From Acinetobacter calcoaceticus ANC 3811 (lineage in GTDB: Bacteria > Pseudomonadota > Gammaproteobacteria > Pseudomonadales > Moraxellaceae), in NCBI RefSeq assembly GCF_000399665.1, contig NZ_KB976986.1, forward strand, positions 2,050,773-2,114,772: a stretch of DNA of 64,000 nucleotides, in the 5' to 3' direction. Of the stretch, positions 1 to 10,442 are shown piece after piece (within the stretch, counting starts at the first letter, position 1; each line of letters starts with the position of its first letter). The notes below the pieces were generated by a model. It saw nothing but the letters and a program-made list of their open reading frames with translations. It was not told where the DNA came from and searched no databases. Made by a program: the position numbers and the translations under genes.

Positions 1-303
1 ATTCACAATTCATGCCAGAGTGTTAGGTTTACGTAACACAATTGGTTTTTTTTCATTCAAGAAGAAATATTTTTACACATTTTAAGGTGTATTTAAGCCG
101 GTTAACTTTACAGATTCCGCACATAAACGGCCCGTATATTTCATATTGTTAAGATAGGCGTAATAGATTGTTAAGTTAATTGATGTAATCCAAACCTCGG
201 CTTAGCATGTGTCCTAGCTTAGTCATTCAGCCATACACGTTTCATGTAGGTATGAACGATTAGGTTTGATTTACTTTTTTAATGAATTTAAGGATGCCAT
301 AAA
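1..303. other. Upstream region without a gene
   Basis: AT-rich intergenic sequence with no convincing open reading frame on either strand. It presumably holds the promoter and 5' leader of the small exported protein that starts at 304. I could not identify a convincing -35/-10 pair. An AAGGA-type ribosome binding site lies just before the start at 304. Confidence 0.5.
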
Positions 304-504
304 ATGAAATTAGCTAAGACTCTACTTGCAACAACTTTAGCTTTAACTGCTGCTTCAACTTTCGCTGCTTCTAAACATGAACAAGCACACAGCACTGCTG
401 GTGAAGAGAAAGTTGTTGTTTCAACTCAAGAACAAGCAAACACAGCAAATGCTGCATCTGATGCTGTAGGTTCTGCTTCTGAAGCTGCTCCTGCAACTCG
501 TTAA
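304..504 (+). CDS. Small exported protein of unknown function
   Basis: A 66-aa protein with a clear Sec signal peptide: MKLAKTLLA, then a hydrophobic Ala/Leu/Thr stretch ending in TFAAS at about residues 20-23. The mature part is about 44 residues, rich in Ala, Glu, Ser and Thr, with no cysteine, and looks disordered. It is probably periplasmic. The start is preceded by AAGGATGCC and the gene ends at a strong terminator shared with the convergent thioesterase gene. I do not recognise a family, and no function can be inferred from sequence or neighbours. Confidence 0.7.
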   Translation: MKLAKTLLATTLALTAASTFAASKHEQAHSTAGEEKVVVSTQEQANTANAASDAVGSASEAAPATR

Positions 505-583
505 TTCTCTCAGCACTCTCCTCCAAGCTCAGAGATAATTTTACTGAAATGAAAAATGGATGCTGAATTTCAGTAAAGAAGAA

Positions 584-620
584 AAGGATCGAACCATGCT
601 GCGGTTCGATCCTTTTTTTT
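584..620. terminator. Bidirectional intrinsic terminator
   Basis: A 10-bp perfect stem (GGATCGAACC at 586-595 with GGTTCGATCC at 603-612) is flanked by A and T runs. It lies between the convergent genes 304-504 and 619-1134 and can serve both. A smaller hairpin (ttactgaaat with atttcagtaa, 541-576) precedes it. Confidence 0.85.
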
Positions 621-1134
621 AAGAAGATTTTTTATACATACTACAAGATGGGTTGTGATTTTCTTGTAGACGTAAAACCTTACGGTGCTCGGCTGCTTCA
701 AAGCGGCAACGTTTCCACTCAGTATTTAGATTTAATTGAGGCACTTCACATGGCTTGCTCTGTTCATCAACAGCAACCATGGTGAAATAACAGCTATTGG
801 TATGGCGCACTGTACGCTTCTGGATATTTTGGGCTTCAACACGTATTCCCACTTCCATTGAAGTACGGCCTACATGGTTAACACTTGCCAAGAAGGTTAC
901 CAGCTCACCCACATAAATAGGTTCTTTAAAATTCACCTTATCTACAGATAACGTCACCACGTAGCCACCCGAATAACGACTCGCACAAGCGTAAGCGACT
1001 TGGTCTAGTAGTTTTAGAATCGTACCACCATGAACATTACCTGAAAAATTTGCCATATCAGGCGTCATCAAAACTGACATCGTCAATTCAGACTGATCAT
1101 CAGTTGCTGTGGTTATTTCATCTAATGTAGGCAT
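619..1134 (-). CDS. Acyl-CoA thioesterase, hotdog fold (YciA-like)
   Basis: A 171-aa cytoplasmic protein with the single-hotdog signature of the YciA/BACH acyl-CoA thioesterases. NFSGNVHGGTILKLLDQVAY at about residues 30-50 contains the catalytic helix with a conserved Asp, and VDKVNFKEPIYVGELV follows in the next strand. The family hydrolyses acyl-CoA to free CoA and fatty acid. The substrate is not predictable here. The C-terminal ~40 residues (from TEWKRCRFEAAEHR) extend past the core fold, as is common in this subfamily. It is a single-gene unit with its own promoter region. Confidence 0.85.
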   Translation of the reverse strand: MPTLDEITTATDDQSELTMSVLMTPDMANFSGNVHGGTILKLLDQVAYACASRYSGGYVVTLSVDKVNFKEPIYVGELVTFLASVNHVGRTSMEVGIRVEAQNIQKRTVRHTNSCYFTMVAVDEQSKPCEVPQLNLNTEWKRCRFEAAEHRKVLRLQENHNPSCSMYKKSS

Positions 1135-1330
1135 AGCTCAACTCTGTGTCTTAAAACAAGCTCAGTCAACATTATGGTTGATAATTCACAAAAAAAACAT
1201 GATTAAATCCACAACATGGCATTGTATTTTTTAATATCTCTGATTGTTTTTTAAAATCTAATTTTTTAAAGCATTATTTTTAAAGTTATTTTTTATAGCT
1301 GCATCATTTATTTTAAAGTTTTATAGAACA

Positions 1331-1367
1331 TGCTATGCCATTTTATTCCACGCTTAATGGCATAGCA
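1331..1367 (-). terminator. Hairpin downstream of marC-family gene
   Basis: A 12-bp perfect stem (1331-1342 with 1356-1367; arm TGCTATGCCATT) lies just 3' of the stop codon of the minus-strand marC-family gene. The following minus-strand bases are only moderately T-rich, so termination efficiency is uncertain. Confidence 0.5.
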
Positions 1368-1386
1368 GGGTCTTACAGATCACTCG

Positions 1387-2001
1387 CTATACTTTAGTAA
1401 TAACGCCTGTCACACCATTAATAATCATATCAATGGCGATCGTTCCGATTAATAAAGCAGATAAACGTCCCACAATGTCGAAATAACGGTCGATATGCTT
1501 GGCATGTTTATAGCGTAAATGATCATGTGAAAATTTCATCAAAATCAAAATACTACAGGTTAAAAACAAGGTGAAGGCAATCACTAGGGCTGCCTCACCA
1601 ATTGACATTTCAATACCTGTAACCACAGCGGCACTAATAGTTCCGGGGCCAATCATAAATGGCATTGCAATGGTGCCAGCCAGATGTTCTGGCGCTCCAC
1701 GCATTTCACCAATCGTATCGGCACCCTGAAAAACATAACGATAGCCAATGACCAAAAAGATAAGGCCTCCAAAAATCTGGAAGGCTTCAAAACGTACATT
1801 CAGATATTTACTAAAAATTGTTTCGCCGCCCCATGCAAATAGCATGAACACGACAAAAGCAATCAAGCTTCCCTGAATCAGTGCTTTATTAAACACCTTT
1901 GTTTCTGAATGGCGGATTAGGCCAATCATATAAATGCTCATTAAAAATGGATTGAGCAAAGAGAAAAATAAAGCAAAAGAATGTAGATAAGGAGAAGCCA
2001 T
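1387..2001 (-). CDS. MarC family integral membrane protein
   Basis: A 204-aa protein with about six hydrophobic segments, matching the MarC/UPF0056 family in length and pattern: an N-terminal FFSLLNPFLMSIYMIGL, a central MPFMIGPGTISAAVV and a C-terminal RLSALLIGTIAIDMIINGV. It is an inner-membrane protein whose family lacks a firmly established transport substrate; the old link to multiple antibiotic resistance is not well supported. It starts 12 bp after the end of the upstream choline transporter gene and may be co-transcribed with it. Confidence 0.85.
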   Translation of the reverse strand: MASPYLHSFALFFSLLNPFLMSIYMIGLIRHSETKVFNKALIQGSLIAFVVFMLFAWGGETIFSKYLNVRFEAFQIFGGLIFLVIGYRYVFQGADTIGEMRGAPEHLAGTIAMPFMIGPGTISAAVVTGIEMSIGEAALVIAFTLFLTCSILILMKFSHDHLRYKHAKHIDRYFDIVGRLSALLIGTIAIDMIINGVTGVITKV

Positions 2002-2012
2002 GCATTGTCCTC

Positions 2013-4079
2013 TTAAGCTTGTGGATCTGGGAACAAAGGTCGGTTCCCTGGGCTAATACGATTAATATGTAAGAACGTCATATGTCTTTCATATTTATCT
2101 AAAATGTCATTAATAACCTGTTCCTTACCGTAACCAACGAGGTCGTTATCTTGAGAACCATCATAAAGATAGGTTTCAAGTCGGTAATAGAACTGTTTAC
2201 CCCGTTTCACACGTTGACTGAAATTCGGTGCGCTATAGCGTACGGGCCAGATCTGGTAAACAAAGTTTTGTTCTTCTTCCAAATGAATTGTGAAGTCGAG
2301 ATGGTAAAGCGTATCTTCATCTTCGAGTAGCGTTTGCTGCACATCCACATTCATTCCCTGCTTAATAAGTTCATCAGCAACGGCCTGAACTGCTGGTCGG
2401 CAGACAGTGTCCAACATGCGCAGAGTTTCAGTGGTTCCCGGATGGTGCATCACTCGGGTTAAACGCTGCTTCCAATTCAAAATATCAACATTACCAACCA
2501 CTGGAGCTGCATTCATACTGCGGCTGGCCTGCCTATAATCTTCAAGCCTTAAGGACTTATAAAGTCCTGCCATAACAAGGAACATCACGAAACTAAACGG
2601 CAATCCCATAATGATGGTTGCGTTTTGCAAAGCCGTAATCCCGTTGGTCATCAGCATTGCCAGTGTGAGCAAACCAATCGCAATTGCCCAGAACACACTC
2701 AGCCAACGCGGAGCATCATTATCAATATGCGTTAACTTGGTGGTGAAGTTCCCTAGAACCAGCGCTCCCGAATCGGCAGAAGTCACATAGAACAAAAGCC
2801 CTGTTACGGTGGCAATTGAAGCAATAAACGTAAAGCCCGGATATTGTGCTAACAAATCATAAAAACCATGAGCCGGATTCGCCAACACAGTAGCAGCTAA
2901 GGTTTGGTTCCCTTCAAAAATAACGCTGTGCAACGCACTATTACCAAAAATAGATAGCCACGTGATCGTAAATAAAAGTGGGATAATTAAAGTACCAGAC
3001 ACAAACTCACGAATGGTACGCCCTCTTGAGATACGCGCCAGAAAAAGTCCTACAAATGGAGACCACGCAATCCACCATGCCCAGAAGAACAAGGTCCAGC
3101 TACTCATCCACTCTTTAGGCTGTTCAAACGCAAAACTTTGTAAGGCCAAAGACGGGAAACGGCTTAAGTAATCACCAACATTTTGAACAAGGGCATTGAG
3201 TAAAAACTCAGTATTTCCCAAGAATAAGATAAACAGTAAAAGGCCAATCGAAACATAAATATTGATTTCAGATAAAATCCGCAGGCCTTTATTCACGCCT
3301 GATGTCACCGAAATAATACTGATCCCAACTGCGATGGCAATCAGGGCAAACTGCATCCAGATATTCTCTGGTAACCCCAATAACACATGTAGCCCATAAT
3401 TTAGCTGTACCACCCCAATCCCGCAGGTCGTTGCAATACCAAAAATTGTCCCGATAACGGCAGCTGTATCAACGCTATGCCCAATTACACCATTAATTCT
3501 TTGACCAAAAATTGGGTAGAGTGCAGAGCGAATGGTAAGCGGCAGATTATAACGATAGCTAAAATATCCCAATGACATGCCAATCAAGGCATACATACAC
3601 CAACCAGTTAAACCATAGTGGAACAATGTCCAGACCATACTTTGACGTGCTGCTTCATAAGTCTGAGCTGCACCTACTGGCGGTTGCATATAATGAGATA
3701 AAGGCTCAGCGACCGAGAAGAACATTAAATCGATACCGATACCGGCCGAAAACAGCATGGCAGACCAACTCAGTAAACTAAACTCAGGTTTTGAATGCTT
3801 AGGTCCTAGCTTAATATTGCCATATCTTGAACAAGCAATAAAAATCACAAACGCCATGTAAAGTGTTGCGGCAAGCAAGTAATACCAACCAAAGGTTGAG
3901 GTTACCCACTGAAGTACGGTGTTCATGATTCGGTTTGAAAAATCGTTGAACAAAAACGTGACGAGAGAAAAAATTAAGATAAGTACAGCTGAAAAATAAA
4001 AAACCACACGGTTGAGCGGGTCTTTTTTAGATTTAGATAATGTTAAATCATCAACTGCTCTTGGATTATCTGTTGCCAT
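2013..4079 (-). CDS. betT: BCCT-family choline/betaine transporter, long BetT type
   Basis: A 688-aa transporter of the betaine/choline/carnitine family with 12 predicted membrane helices. The family tryptophan-rich motif is visible (TLFFWAWWIAWSPFVGLFLARI), followed by the SRGRTIREF loop. A cytoplasmic C-terminal domain of about 150 residues is typical of E. coli BetT (677 aa), the proton-driven choline importer. I chose the ATG at 4079 (MATDNPRA) because GAGGA lies 6-7 nt upstream; an ATG 30 bp further out gives an unlikely N-terminus. It lies in tandem with a second BCCT gene and divergent from betIBA, so choline uptake for glycine-betaine synthesis is the likely role. Confidence 0.9.
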   Translation of the reverse strand: MATDNPRAVDDLTLSKSKKDPLNRVVFYFSAVLILIFSLVTFLFNDFSNRIMNTVLQWVTSTFGWYYLLAATLYMAFVIFIACSRYGNIKLGPKHSKPEFSLLSWSAMLFSAGIGIDLMFFSVAEPLSHYMQPPVGAAQTYEAARQSMVWTLFHYGLTGWCMYALIGMSLGYFSYRYNLPLTIRSALYPIFGQRINGVIGHSVDTAAVIGTIFGIATTCGIGVVQLNYGLHVLLGLPENIWMQFALIAIAVGISIISVTSGVNKGLRILSEINIYVSIGLLLFILFLGNTEFLLNALVQNVGDYLSRFPSLALQSFAFEQPKEWMSSWTLFFWAWWIAWSPFVGLFLARISRGRTIREFVSGTLIIPLLFTITWLSIFGNSALHSVIFEGNQTLAATVLANPAHGFYDLLAQYPGFTFIASIATVTGLLFYVTSADSGALVLGNFTTKLTHIDNDAPRWLSVFWAIAIGLLTLAMLMTNGITALQNATIIMGLPFSFVMFLVMAGLYKSLRLEDYRQASRSMNAAPVVGNVDILNWKQRLTRVMHHPGTTETLRMLDTVCRPAVQAVADELIKQGMNVDVQQTLLEDEDTLYHLDFTIHLEEEQNFVYQIWPVRYSAPNFSQRVKRGKQFYYRLETYLYDGSQDNDLVGYGKEQVINDILDKYERHMTFLHINRISPGNRPLFPDPQA

Positions 4080-4201
4080 ACAATCCTCAAGGAATAAAAA
4101 TAAAAACAAAATATTTAATTTCGTCTTTTCACTCTTATTTAAAACAATGAAAAGACGACTTTAAACGCAAAAAAATAATATATAGATGTGATCGGTTGAG
4201 G

Positions 4202-5824
4202 TTATAAAACCTCAGTCACTTTATTCTGGTCACCATTCGATGGGACTGAAATGTCTTTTGAAACAGCTAACTGTTTTTTCACTAATTGAGGGTCAAAATC
4301 ATCTTGCTTTAACGCTTTGGCTAAGCCAAACATATAAAGCAAAATAATGACTGAAAATGGTAAACCACATAACACCACAGCACTTTGCATGGAGTTAAAA
4401 CTACCGGCTAAAAGCAAGCCAATACTTACAATGGTAATTACCACAGACCAAAAGACGCGTAACCAGATCGGTGAATCACTATCATTGGTGCCCCCTTTTG
4501 AGGACAAATTAGCGATCATTAGTGTACCAGAGCCAACTGGTGTCAAAAATAAAACGAAACAAATTACAACAACAATGCCAGCAACATAAGGATTAAATGG
4601 CAGATATTCGAGTAGCTTAAATAAAGATAATGCAGGATCAGTTAAGACCATATCACCCAAAACTTTCTGTTTTTGGTTCAAGATAAAGTAAATGGCAGTA
4701 TTTCCAAAAACCGAGATCCAAGCCAGCGTAAAGCCAAGTGGAATCAGGCATACACCCAGAATAACTTCCCGAATCGTACGTCCTTTTGAAATACGGGCAA
4801 TAAACATCCCTACAAAAGGTGCCCAAGCAATCCACCATGCCCAATAGAATACTGTCCACGAACCTAACCAGCCACTGGCTTTTTGGTTGTATAAATACAT
4901 ATCAAAGCTTTTACCAATAAAATTGCTTAGATAATCACCCGTATTTTGCACAAGACCATTTAATAAATGATTTGTAGGACCCGTTAAAAATACGAATAAA
5001 AGTAAGGCATACAGTAGACGTAAATTAATACGAGATAACCATGCCAGACCTTTTTCAATGCCGACCACTGTCGTAATTGTGGCAACAAACATCATGACCA
5101 GAACGGCAGTAATTAAGGTCACAGAGTTATCAGGAATTTGAGGAAGTAAATAGCAAATGCCAGATACGAGTACCAAAGCACCAATTCCTAAATTGGTGAC
5201 CAAGGAAATAACCGTTGCTAAAATTCCAAAACCATCAACAAAATCCCCCACCAAGCCATGAACACGCTCTCCAAAAATTGGATAAAGTGCCGAACGTAAT
5301 GCTAAGGGCAGGTCTTGTCTAAAGGCGAAATAACCTAGAGTGACTCCAAGCAATGCATAGAGTACCCAGCCATGAATCCCCCAATGCAAAAAGCTATAGG
5401 TCATGGCATTTCGGGCAGCTTGAATGGTTCCGGCCTCACCTTCTGGTGGTCTCAAAAAGTGATCAACAGGTTCGGCAACACCATAGTAAAGTAAGGCAAT
5501 ACCAATACCTGCCGAGAACAACATTGAAGTCCATGCCAAATAAGTAAACTCAGGTTTATCGTCGTCTTTTCCTAGGGGAATCTGCCCCACTTTTGAAAAA
5601 GCGAGCCAAGCCACAAAACCTAGACAAAGCACAATCACCAGCATGTAATACCACCCGAAAAAGTGATTTACTTGCTCTTGTATATAGGTCAACCAAAACT
5701 GACTTTTTTCTGGAAACAGCACAAAAAGTAGGCCAAAAATGCCAATACTGATGGCCGAACTCCAAAATACAAAACGATTTAACCGAATATGGTCTGAAGA
5801 ATATCTATCACTTTTCAACACCAT
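4202..5824 (-). CDS. BCCT-family choline/betaine transporter, short type
   Basis: A 540-aa BCCT transporter with the same core as its downstream neighbour (WTVFYWAWWIAWAPFVGMFIARI, then SKGRTIRE) but without the long C-terminal cytoplasmic domain. Short BCCT proteins commonly import choline or betaine and are often not activated by osmotic stress. The gene is read away from betI, with its start about 140 bp from the 48-bp palindrome. It is therefore probably repressed by BetI and induced by choline. The two transporter genes are 122 bp apart and may form one transcript. Confidence 0.88.
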   Translation of the reverse strand: MVLKSDRYSSDHIRLNRFVFWSSAISIGIFGLLFVLFPEKSQFWLTYIQEQVNHFFGWYYMLVIVLCLGFVAWLAFSKVGQIPLGKDDDKPEFTYLAWTSMLFSAGIGIALLYYGVAEPVDHFLRPPEGEAGTIQAARNAMTYSFLHWGIHGWVLYALLGVTLGYFAFRQDLPLALRSALYPIFGERVHGLVGDFVDGFGILATVISLVTNLGIGALVLVSGICYLLPQIPDNSVTLITAVLVMMFVATITTVVGIEKGLAWLSRINLRLLYALLLFVFLTGPTNHLLNGLVQNTGDYLSNFIGKSFDMYLYNQKASGWLGSWTVFYWAWWIAWAPFVGMFIARISKGRTIREVILGVCLIPLGFTLAWISVFGNTAIYFILNQKQKVLGDMVLTDPALSLFKLLEYLPFNPYVAGIVVVICFVLFLTPVGSGTLMIANLSSKGGTNDSDSPIWLRVFWSVVITIVSIGLLLAGSFNSMQSAVVLCGLPFSVIILLYMFGLAKALKQDDFDPQLVKKQLAVSKDISVPSNGDQNKVTEVL

Positions 5825-5966
5825 CTTATTGCTCCTTGCAATCGGTGTATTTTCTCAAAATAACGTGATAAGTAATGTACTTATGCGCATCATCCTATCC
5901 TTAAGAATCTTCGATTTTACCTCCTTATTCCTAGAGGCAATCTTCAAAAATTCATTGATTTTTACA

Positions 5967-6014
5967 TATCATACTTGTTATTGATTGAACGTTCAATCAA
6001 TAACAAGTATGATA
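5967..6014. promoter_or_regulatory. 48-bp perfect palindrome, probable BetI operator
   Basis: Bases 5967-5990 are the exact reverse complement of 5991-6014; the centre is TTGATTGAACGTTCAATCAA (5981-6000). It lies between the divergent transporter gene (start 5824) and betI (start 6090). The core TTGAACGTTCAA resembles known TetR/BetI-type operators. BetI represses bet genes in the absence of choline in E. coli; that this palindrome is its site is inferred from position and symmetry. Confidence 0.8.
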
Positions 6015-6089
6015 AAAAAAGTGCTATGATGCTCTGCAAGTTAACATGCTGAATTTAAAGCACCACTAAAAGTGCTGATGTGGAAAAAC

Positions 6090-6713
6090 ATGACAAAACG
6101 CAGAGTAAAACCAGAGCACGTGCGACGTGAAGAAATTATGAACGCCGCACTCGACGTAATTTATGAAGTGGGGTTATCCAATACCACCATTGCACAAATT
6201 GCAAAAAAAGCCGAGCTGTCGACCGGCATTGTCAGCCATTATTTTGGCGACAAACAAGGGTTGATCAATACCTGTATGCAAGAAATGCTGAATGTTCTGC
6301 GTCATAAAACCGAACAGTACAGAGCAGAAGCAGATTCGCATCCAGAGAGCCAGATTAAGGCGATTATCGACTCTAACTTTGACATTAGTCAGGTCAATGA
6401 AAAAGCAATGCGGGTCTGGTTAGACTTTTGGTCAGCAAGTATGCATGTACCAGACTTAAGCCGCTTGCAAAAGATTAATGATCAACGCCTGTACTCTAAC
6501 TTGAAATTTTATTTTCTCAAGTTAATAGATGAACAACAGGCCAGTGTTGCCGCTCGCGGTTTGGCAGCATTGATTGATGGATTATGGTTACGAGGCAGTT
6601 TAAGCCGTCATAACGAATTTGACAGCAACCTTGCTCGTTCCATTGCTTACGATTATGTACAAACGCAAGTTCAATTTGCGAACAAGCCTTTGCAGGAGAG
6701 ACAAAATGAGTGA
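6090..6713 (+). CDS. betI: TetR-family choline-responsive repressor BetI
   Basis: A 207-aa TetR-family regulator. The N-terminal HTH reads [28 protein letters not shown], very close to E. coli BetI ([20 protein letters not shown]). The C-terminal part is the choline-sensing domain. A GTG 18 bp upstream is in frame, but ATG 6090 ([17 protein letters not shown]) fits the family start; no strong ribosome binding site is visible. The gene overlaps betB by 8 nt, showing translational coupling. The expected role is repression of betIBA and the divergent transporters without choline. Confidence 0.93.
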   Translation: MTKRRVKPEHVRREEIMNAALDVIYEVGLSNTTIAQIAKKAELSTGIVSHYFGDKQGLINTCMQEMLNVLRHKTEQYRAEADSHPESQIKAIIDSNFDISQVNEKAMRVWLDFWSASMHVPDLSRLQKINDQRLYSNLKFYFLKLIDEQQASVAARGLAALIDGLWLRGSLSRHNEFDSNLARSIAYDYVQTQVQFANKPLQERQNE

Positions 6714-8178
6714 TGCACAAGTTCATCAACTGTATATCCATGGACGCTACGTTAACGCAACCAGTGGAAAAACATTTAATAGTATTAACCCTGCCAACGG
6801 CGAGACGATCGCAACTCTTCAGCAAGCATCTGAACAAGATATTGAAGCTGCTGTACAAAGCGCACAACAAGGACAAAAAATCTGGGCTGCCATGACTGCC
6901 ATGGAGCGTTCACGTATTTTACGTCGCGCAGTCGACATTTTACGTGAACGTAATGATGAACTTGCCCGTCTTGAAACACTCGACACTGGTAAAGCCTACA
7001 GTGAAACATCTACCGTCGACATTGTGACTGGTGCAGATGTACTCGAATATTATGCAGGACTTGCAACTGCCATTCAGGGTGAACAAGTTCCGCTTCGCGA
7101 ATCAAGTTTCTTTTATACACGCCGTGAACCTTTAGGCGTGGTTGCAGGTATTGGGGCTTGGAACTATCCAATTCAAATCGCTTTATGGAAATCTGCCCCT
7201 GCCCTTGCTGCCGGCAATGCCATGATTTTCAAACCTAGTGAAACCACCCCTCTTACTGCATTCAAACTTGCAGAAATCTATACAGAAGCTGGCTTACCAG
7301 ACGGCGTATTCAACGTAGTTCAAGGACCAGGCCGTGAAATTGGTCAGTGGTTAACTGAACATCCAGTAATTGAGAAAATCTCATTTACAGGTGGTGTTGA
7401 AACTGGCAAAAAAGTCATGGCAAGCGCTGCTGGCTCTACACTTAAAGAAGTCACCATGGAACTTGGCGGTAAATCTCCACTGATTATTTGTGAAGATGCC
7501 GATCTTAACCGTGCAGCTGATATTGCTGTCATGGCGAACTTCTTTAGTTCAGGTCAAGTTTGTACCAACGGTACTCGTGTATTCGTTCCAAAATCTCTTT
7601 TAGCCGATTTTGAAAAAGCCGTTGTAGAACGTGTAAAACGTATTCGCATTGGTGACCCAATGGCTGAAGAAACCAACTTCGGGCCACTCACCAGCTTCCC
7701 TCACATGGAAAAAGTTTTGTCTTTCATTGAGTCAGGCAAACAACAAGGCGCTAAAGTCTTAATTGGTGGTGGACGTGCAACAGAAGGTGACCTTGCTAAA
7801 GGCGCTTATGTACTACCGACGGTATTTAGCGACTGCAATGACCAGATGGCAATTGTTCAAGAAGAAATTTTTGGACCAGTCATGAGTATCTTAAGCTACG
7901 AGACTGAAGAAGAAGTGATTCGTCGTGCTAACGACACCACCTTTGGTTTAGCTGCCGGCGTGGTCACTCAAGACATTAGCCGCGCTCATCGCATTATTCA
8001 CCAAATTGAAGCTGGTATTTGCTGGATTAACACTTGGGGCGAATCGCCTGCCGAGATGCCAGTGGGTGGCTACAAACAATCTGGTGTAGGCCGAGAAAAT
8101 GGTCTAACCACGCTTGGGCACTATACCCGTATCAAATCTATTCAAGTTGAACTTGGCGATTATCAAAGCATTTTTTAA
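6706..8178 (+). CDS. betB: Betaine aldehyde dehydrogenase
   Basis: A 490-aa NAD(P)-dependent aldehyde dehydrogenase, the same length as E. coli BetB. It oxidises betaine aldehyde to glycine betaine in the cytoplasm. The cofactor-binding motif [16 protein letters not shown], the general-base segment [10 protein letters not shown] and the catalytic cysteine segment [14 protein letters not shown] are intact. The start at 6706 ([13 protein letters not shown]) has AGGAG 7 nt upstream and overlaps the betI stop. The gene order betI-betB-betA supports the assignment over other aldehyde dehydrogenases. Confidence 0.95.
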   Translation: MSDAQVHQLYIHGRYVNATSGKTFNSINPANGETIATLQQASEQDIEAAVQSAQQGQKIWAAMTAMERSRILRRAVDILRERNDELARLETLDTGKAYSETSTVDIVTGADVLEYYAGLATAIQGEQVPLRESSFFYTRREPLGVVAGIGAWNYPIQIALWKSAPALAAGNAMIFKPSETTPLTAFKLAEIYTEAGLPDGVFNVVQGPGREIGQWLTEHPVIEKISFTGGVETGKKVMASAAGSTLKEVTMELGGKSPLIICEDADLNRAADIAVMANFFSSGQVCTNGTRVFVPKSLLADFEKAVVERVKRIRIGDPMAEETNFGPLTSFPHMEKVLSFIESGKQQGAKVLIGGGRATEGDLAKGAYVLPTVFSDCNDQMAIVQEEIFGPVMSILSYETEEEVIRRANDTTFGLAAGVVTQDISRAHRIIHQIEAGICWINTWGESPAEMPVGGYKQSGVGRENGLTTLGHYTRIKSIQVELGDYQSIF

Positions 8179-8221
8179 TGCATCAATTGCCTTAAACACT
8201 TCAACCTAAACCACATATGCA

Positions 8222-8243
8222 GAGCAATCTTTATAGATTGCTC
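8222..8243 (+). promoter_or_regulatory. Hairpin in the betB-betA intergenic region
   Basis: A perfect 9-bp stem (GAGCAATCT, loop TTAT, AGATTGCTC) lies 31-52 nt before the betA start. No U run follows, so it is not a standard terminator. An mRNA-processing or stability element that sets the betB:betA ratio is possible, but this is inference. Confidence 0.45.
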
Positions 8244-8273
8244 AGGCAAACTGTTAGTAAAAAAAGGATAGTT

Positions 8274-9932
8274 ATGAATATTAAAGAATATGATTACATT
8301 ATCATTGGCGCAGGATCTGCCGGAAATGTACTTGCTGCACGTCTTACTGAAGACAAAGATACCACCGTTTTATTATTAGAAGCTGGTGGACCAGATTATC
8401 GTTTGGATTTTCGTACACAAATGCCGGCAGCTTTGGCCTACCCTCTTCAAGGTCGTCGCTATAACTGGGCTTATTTAACTGACCCTGAACCGCACATGAA
8501 TAACCGTCGTATGGAATGTGGTCGTGGTAAAGGTTTAGGCGGCTCATCTTTAATTAATGGTATGTGCTATATCCGCGGTAATGCAATGGATTTAGAACAA
8601 TGGGCAACCCATAAAGGCCTAGAAAACTGGTCTTATGCCGATTGTTTGCCATACTACAAAAAAGCTGAAACTCGTGATATTGGCGAAAATGACTACCATG
8701 GTGGCAATGGCCCTGTGTCCGTTGCTACACCTAAAAATGGCAATAATGTCTTATTTCATGCCATGGTTGAAGCTGGCGTACAAGCAGGTTACCCGCGTAC
8801 CGATGACTTAAATGGTTACCAGCAAGAAGGCTTCGGCCCAATGGACCGCACGGTAACGCCTAAAGGCCGCCGCTCAAGTACCGCACGTGGTTATCTGGAT
8901 ATGGCAAAAGGCCGTCCTAACCTCACCATTTTGACTCATGCAACCACCAATAAAATCTTGTTTAACCAAAAACAAGCCGTTGGTGTTGAATATATTATCG
9001 GGGCTGACCAAAACAACTTGCAACGCGCCTTAGTTAAACGCGAAGTCTTACTGTGTGCAGGTGCAATTGCTTCTCCACAAATTTTACAGCGCTCTGGTGT
9101 GGGTCAAAGTACCTTCTTAAAATCAATGGACATTGATGTCGTTCATGATTTGCCAGGTGTAGGTGAAAACCTGCAAGACCACTTGGAAATGTACCTACAA
9201 TATAAATGTAAGCAACCCGTTTCTTTATACCCTGCCTTGAAATGGTATAACCAACCTGCCATTGGTGCTGAGTGGTTATTTAATGGAACAGGTATTGGCG
9301 CAAGTAACCAGTTTGAAGCAGGCGGATTTATCCGTAGTTCAGATGAGTTCAAATGGCCAAACATTCAGTACCATTTCTTGCCAGTTGCTATTAACTACAA
9401 TGGTAGTAATGCCGTGAAAGAACATGGTTTTCAGGCACACGTTGGTTCAATGCGCTCGCCTTCACGTGGCCGTATTAGACTTAAATCAAAAGATCCGTTT
9501 GAGCATCCAAGTATCTTGTTTAACTATATGTCGAGTGAACAAGACTGGCGTGAGTTCCGTGATGCGATTCGTATCACCCGAGAAATTATGCAGCAACCTG
9601 CACTTGATCCATATCGTGGTGATGAAATTAGTCCGGGCAAACATTTGCAAACCGATGCAGAGCTTGACGACTTTGTTCGTAACCATGCAGAAACGGCTTA
9701 TCATCCGTCTTGTAGCTGTAAGATGGGTGAAGATGAAATGGCTGTCGTGGATGGTCAAGGCCGAGTCCATGGTATGCAAAGCTTACGTGTGGTTGATGCC
9801 TCGATCATGCCGCTTATTATTACCGGTAACTTAAATGCAACCACCATTATGATTGCCGAGAAAATTGCAGACCAGATTCGTGGACGTGAAGCATTATCAC
9901 GTTCAACTGCACCATTCTATGTAGCATCATAA
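8274..9932 (+). CDS. betA: Choline dehydrogenase
   Basis: A 552-aa GMC-family flavoprotein (E. coli BetA has 556 aa) that oxidises choline to betaine aldehyde at the membrane. The N-terminal dinucleotide-binding motif [17 protein letters not shown], the GMC signatures around [20 protein letters not shown] and [15 protein letters not shown], and the active-site region [14 protein letters not shown] are present. The start at 8274 (MNIKEYDY) is preceded by AAGGA at 8264-8268; an upstream in-frame ATG gives an unlikely extension. It is the last gene of betIBA, followed by a terminator. Confidence 0.95.
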   Translation: MNIKEYDYIIIGAGSAGNVLAARLTEDKDTTVLLLEAGGPDYRLDFRTQMPAALAYPLQGRRYNWAYLTDPEPHMNNRRMECGRGKGLGGSSLINGMCYIRGNAMDLEQWATHKGLENWSYADCLPYYKKAETRDIGENDYHGGNGPVSVATPKNGNNVLFHAMVEAGVQAGYPRTDDLNGYQQEGFGPMDRTVTPKGRRSSTARGYLDMAKGRPNLTILTHATTNKILFNQKQAVGVEYIIGADQNNLQRALVKREVLLCAGAIASPQILQRSGVGQSTFLKSMDIDVVHDLPGVGENLQDHLEMYLQYKCKQPVSLYPALKWYNQPAIGAEWLFNGTGIGASNQFEAGGFIRSSDEFKWPNIQYHFLPVAINYNGSNAVKEHGFQAHVGSMRSPSRGRIRLKSKDPFEHPSILFNYMSSEQDWREFRDAIRITREIMQQPALDPYRGDEISPGKHLQTDAELDDFVRNHAETAYHPSCSCKMGEDEMAVVDGQGRVHGMQSLRVVDASIMPLIITGNLNATTIMIAEKIADQIRGREALSRSTAPFYVAS

Positions 9933-9938
9933 AACCGT

Positions 9939-9980
9939 TAAGGGCATATTTCTTATACAGAGATATGCCCTTAATTTAAT
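9939..9980 (+). terminator. Terminator after betA
   Basis: An 11-bp stem (TAAGGGCATAT at 9939-9949 with ATATGCCCTTA at 9963-9973), followed by the T-rich TTAATTTAAT. It ends the bet operon. Confidence 0.75.
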
Positions 9981-10442
9981 AGGTACTGCACAAGCATTAA
10001 TAAGAACTATGTATGACAAAAAATAAGCGGTTATAAGGTGAACATTTACATAAATATGCCATGAAATAAAAATTAATCTATTTTTATAGGCAAATATTCT
10101 TCAAATGATTTAACTTTAGCCAAATCAATATTATTGCTTTAATTTCAAATACTTAAATTAAAATAATTAACTTAAACTATCTTATAAAACCTCAATTTGA
10201 TTAAATATAAATCATATTTATGATTTTGATGAACCCCATTTATTATAAAAATTGTCTTGTCAATGCAAAATTAGTCTAAAATATAGAGTGTTTGCGATAA
10301 TCCCAAGTCATTTTTATTTTTTTCGAATTTCTCTAATTTTGAGAATTCAGTTTCGCATTTATATCCATTTTGTCTGGATACGCTGTCTAGGTTTCCTCAC
10401 TCCTTAAGTGACTCAAATAACTTATTTTAAGGTCCCCCTTAC
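9981..10442. other. AT-rich intergenic region upstream of mqo
   Basis: About 460 bp without a coding frame. It must hold the mqo promoter and a leader. A CTTGTCAATG...TAAAATAT arrangement near 10255-10285 is a possible promoter but its spacing is poor. A short inverted repeat (TAAGG...CCTTA) sits directly before the mqo start. Confidence 0.4.

Noticed and set aside
2962..3781. Plus-strand frames inside the choline transporter gene
   Set aside because: They are antisense shadows of a long, clearly recognised coding region without ribosome binding sites or family likeness.
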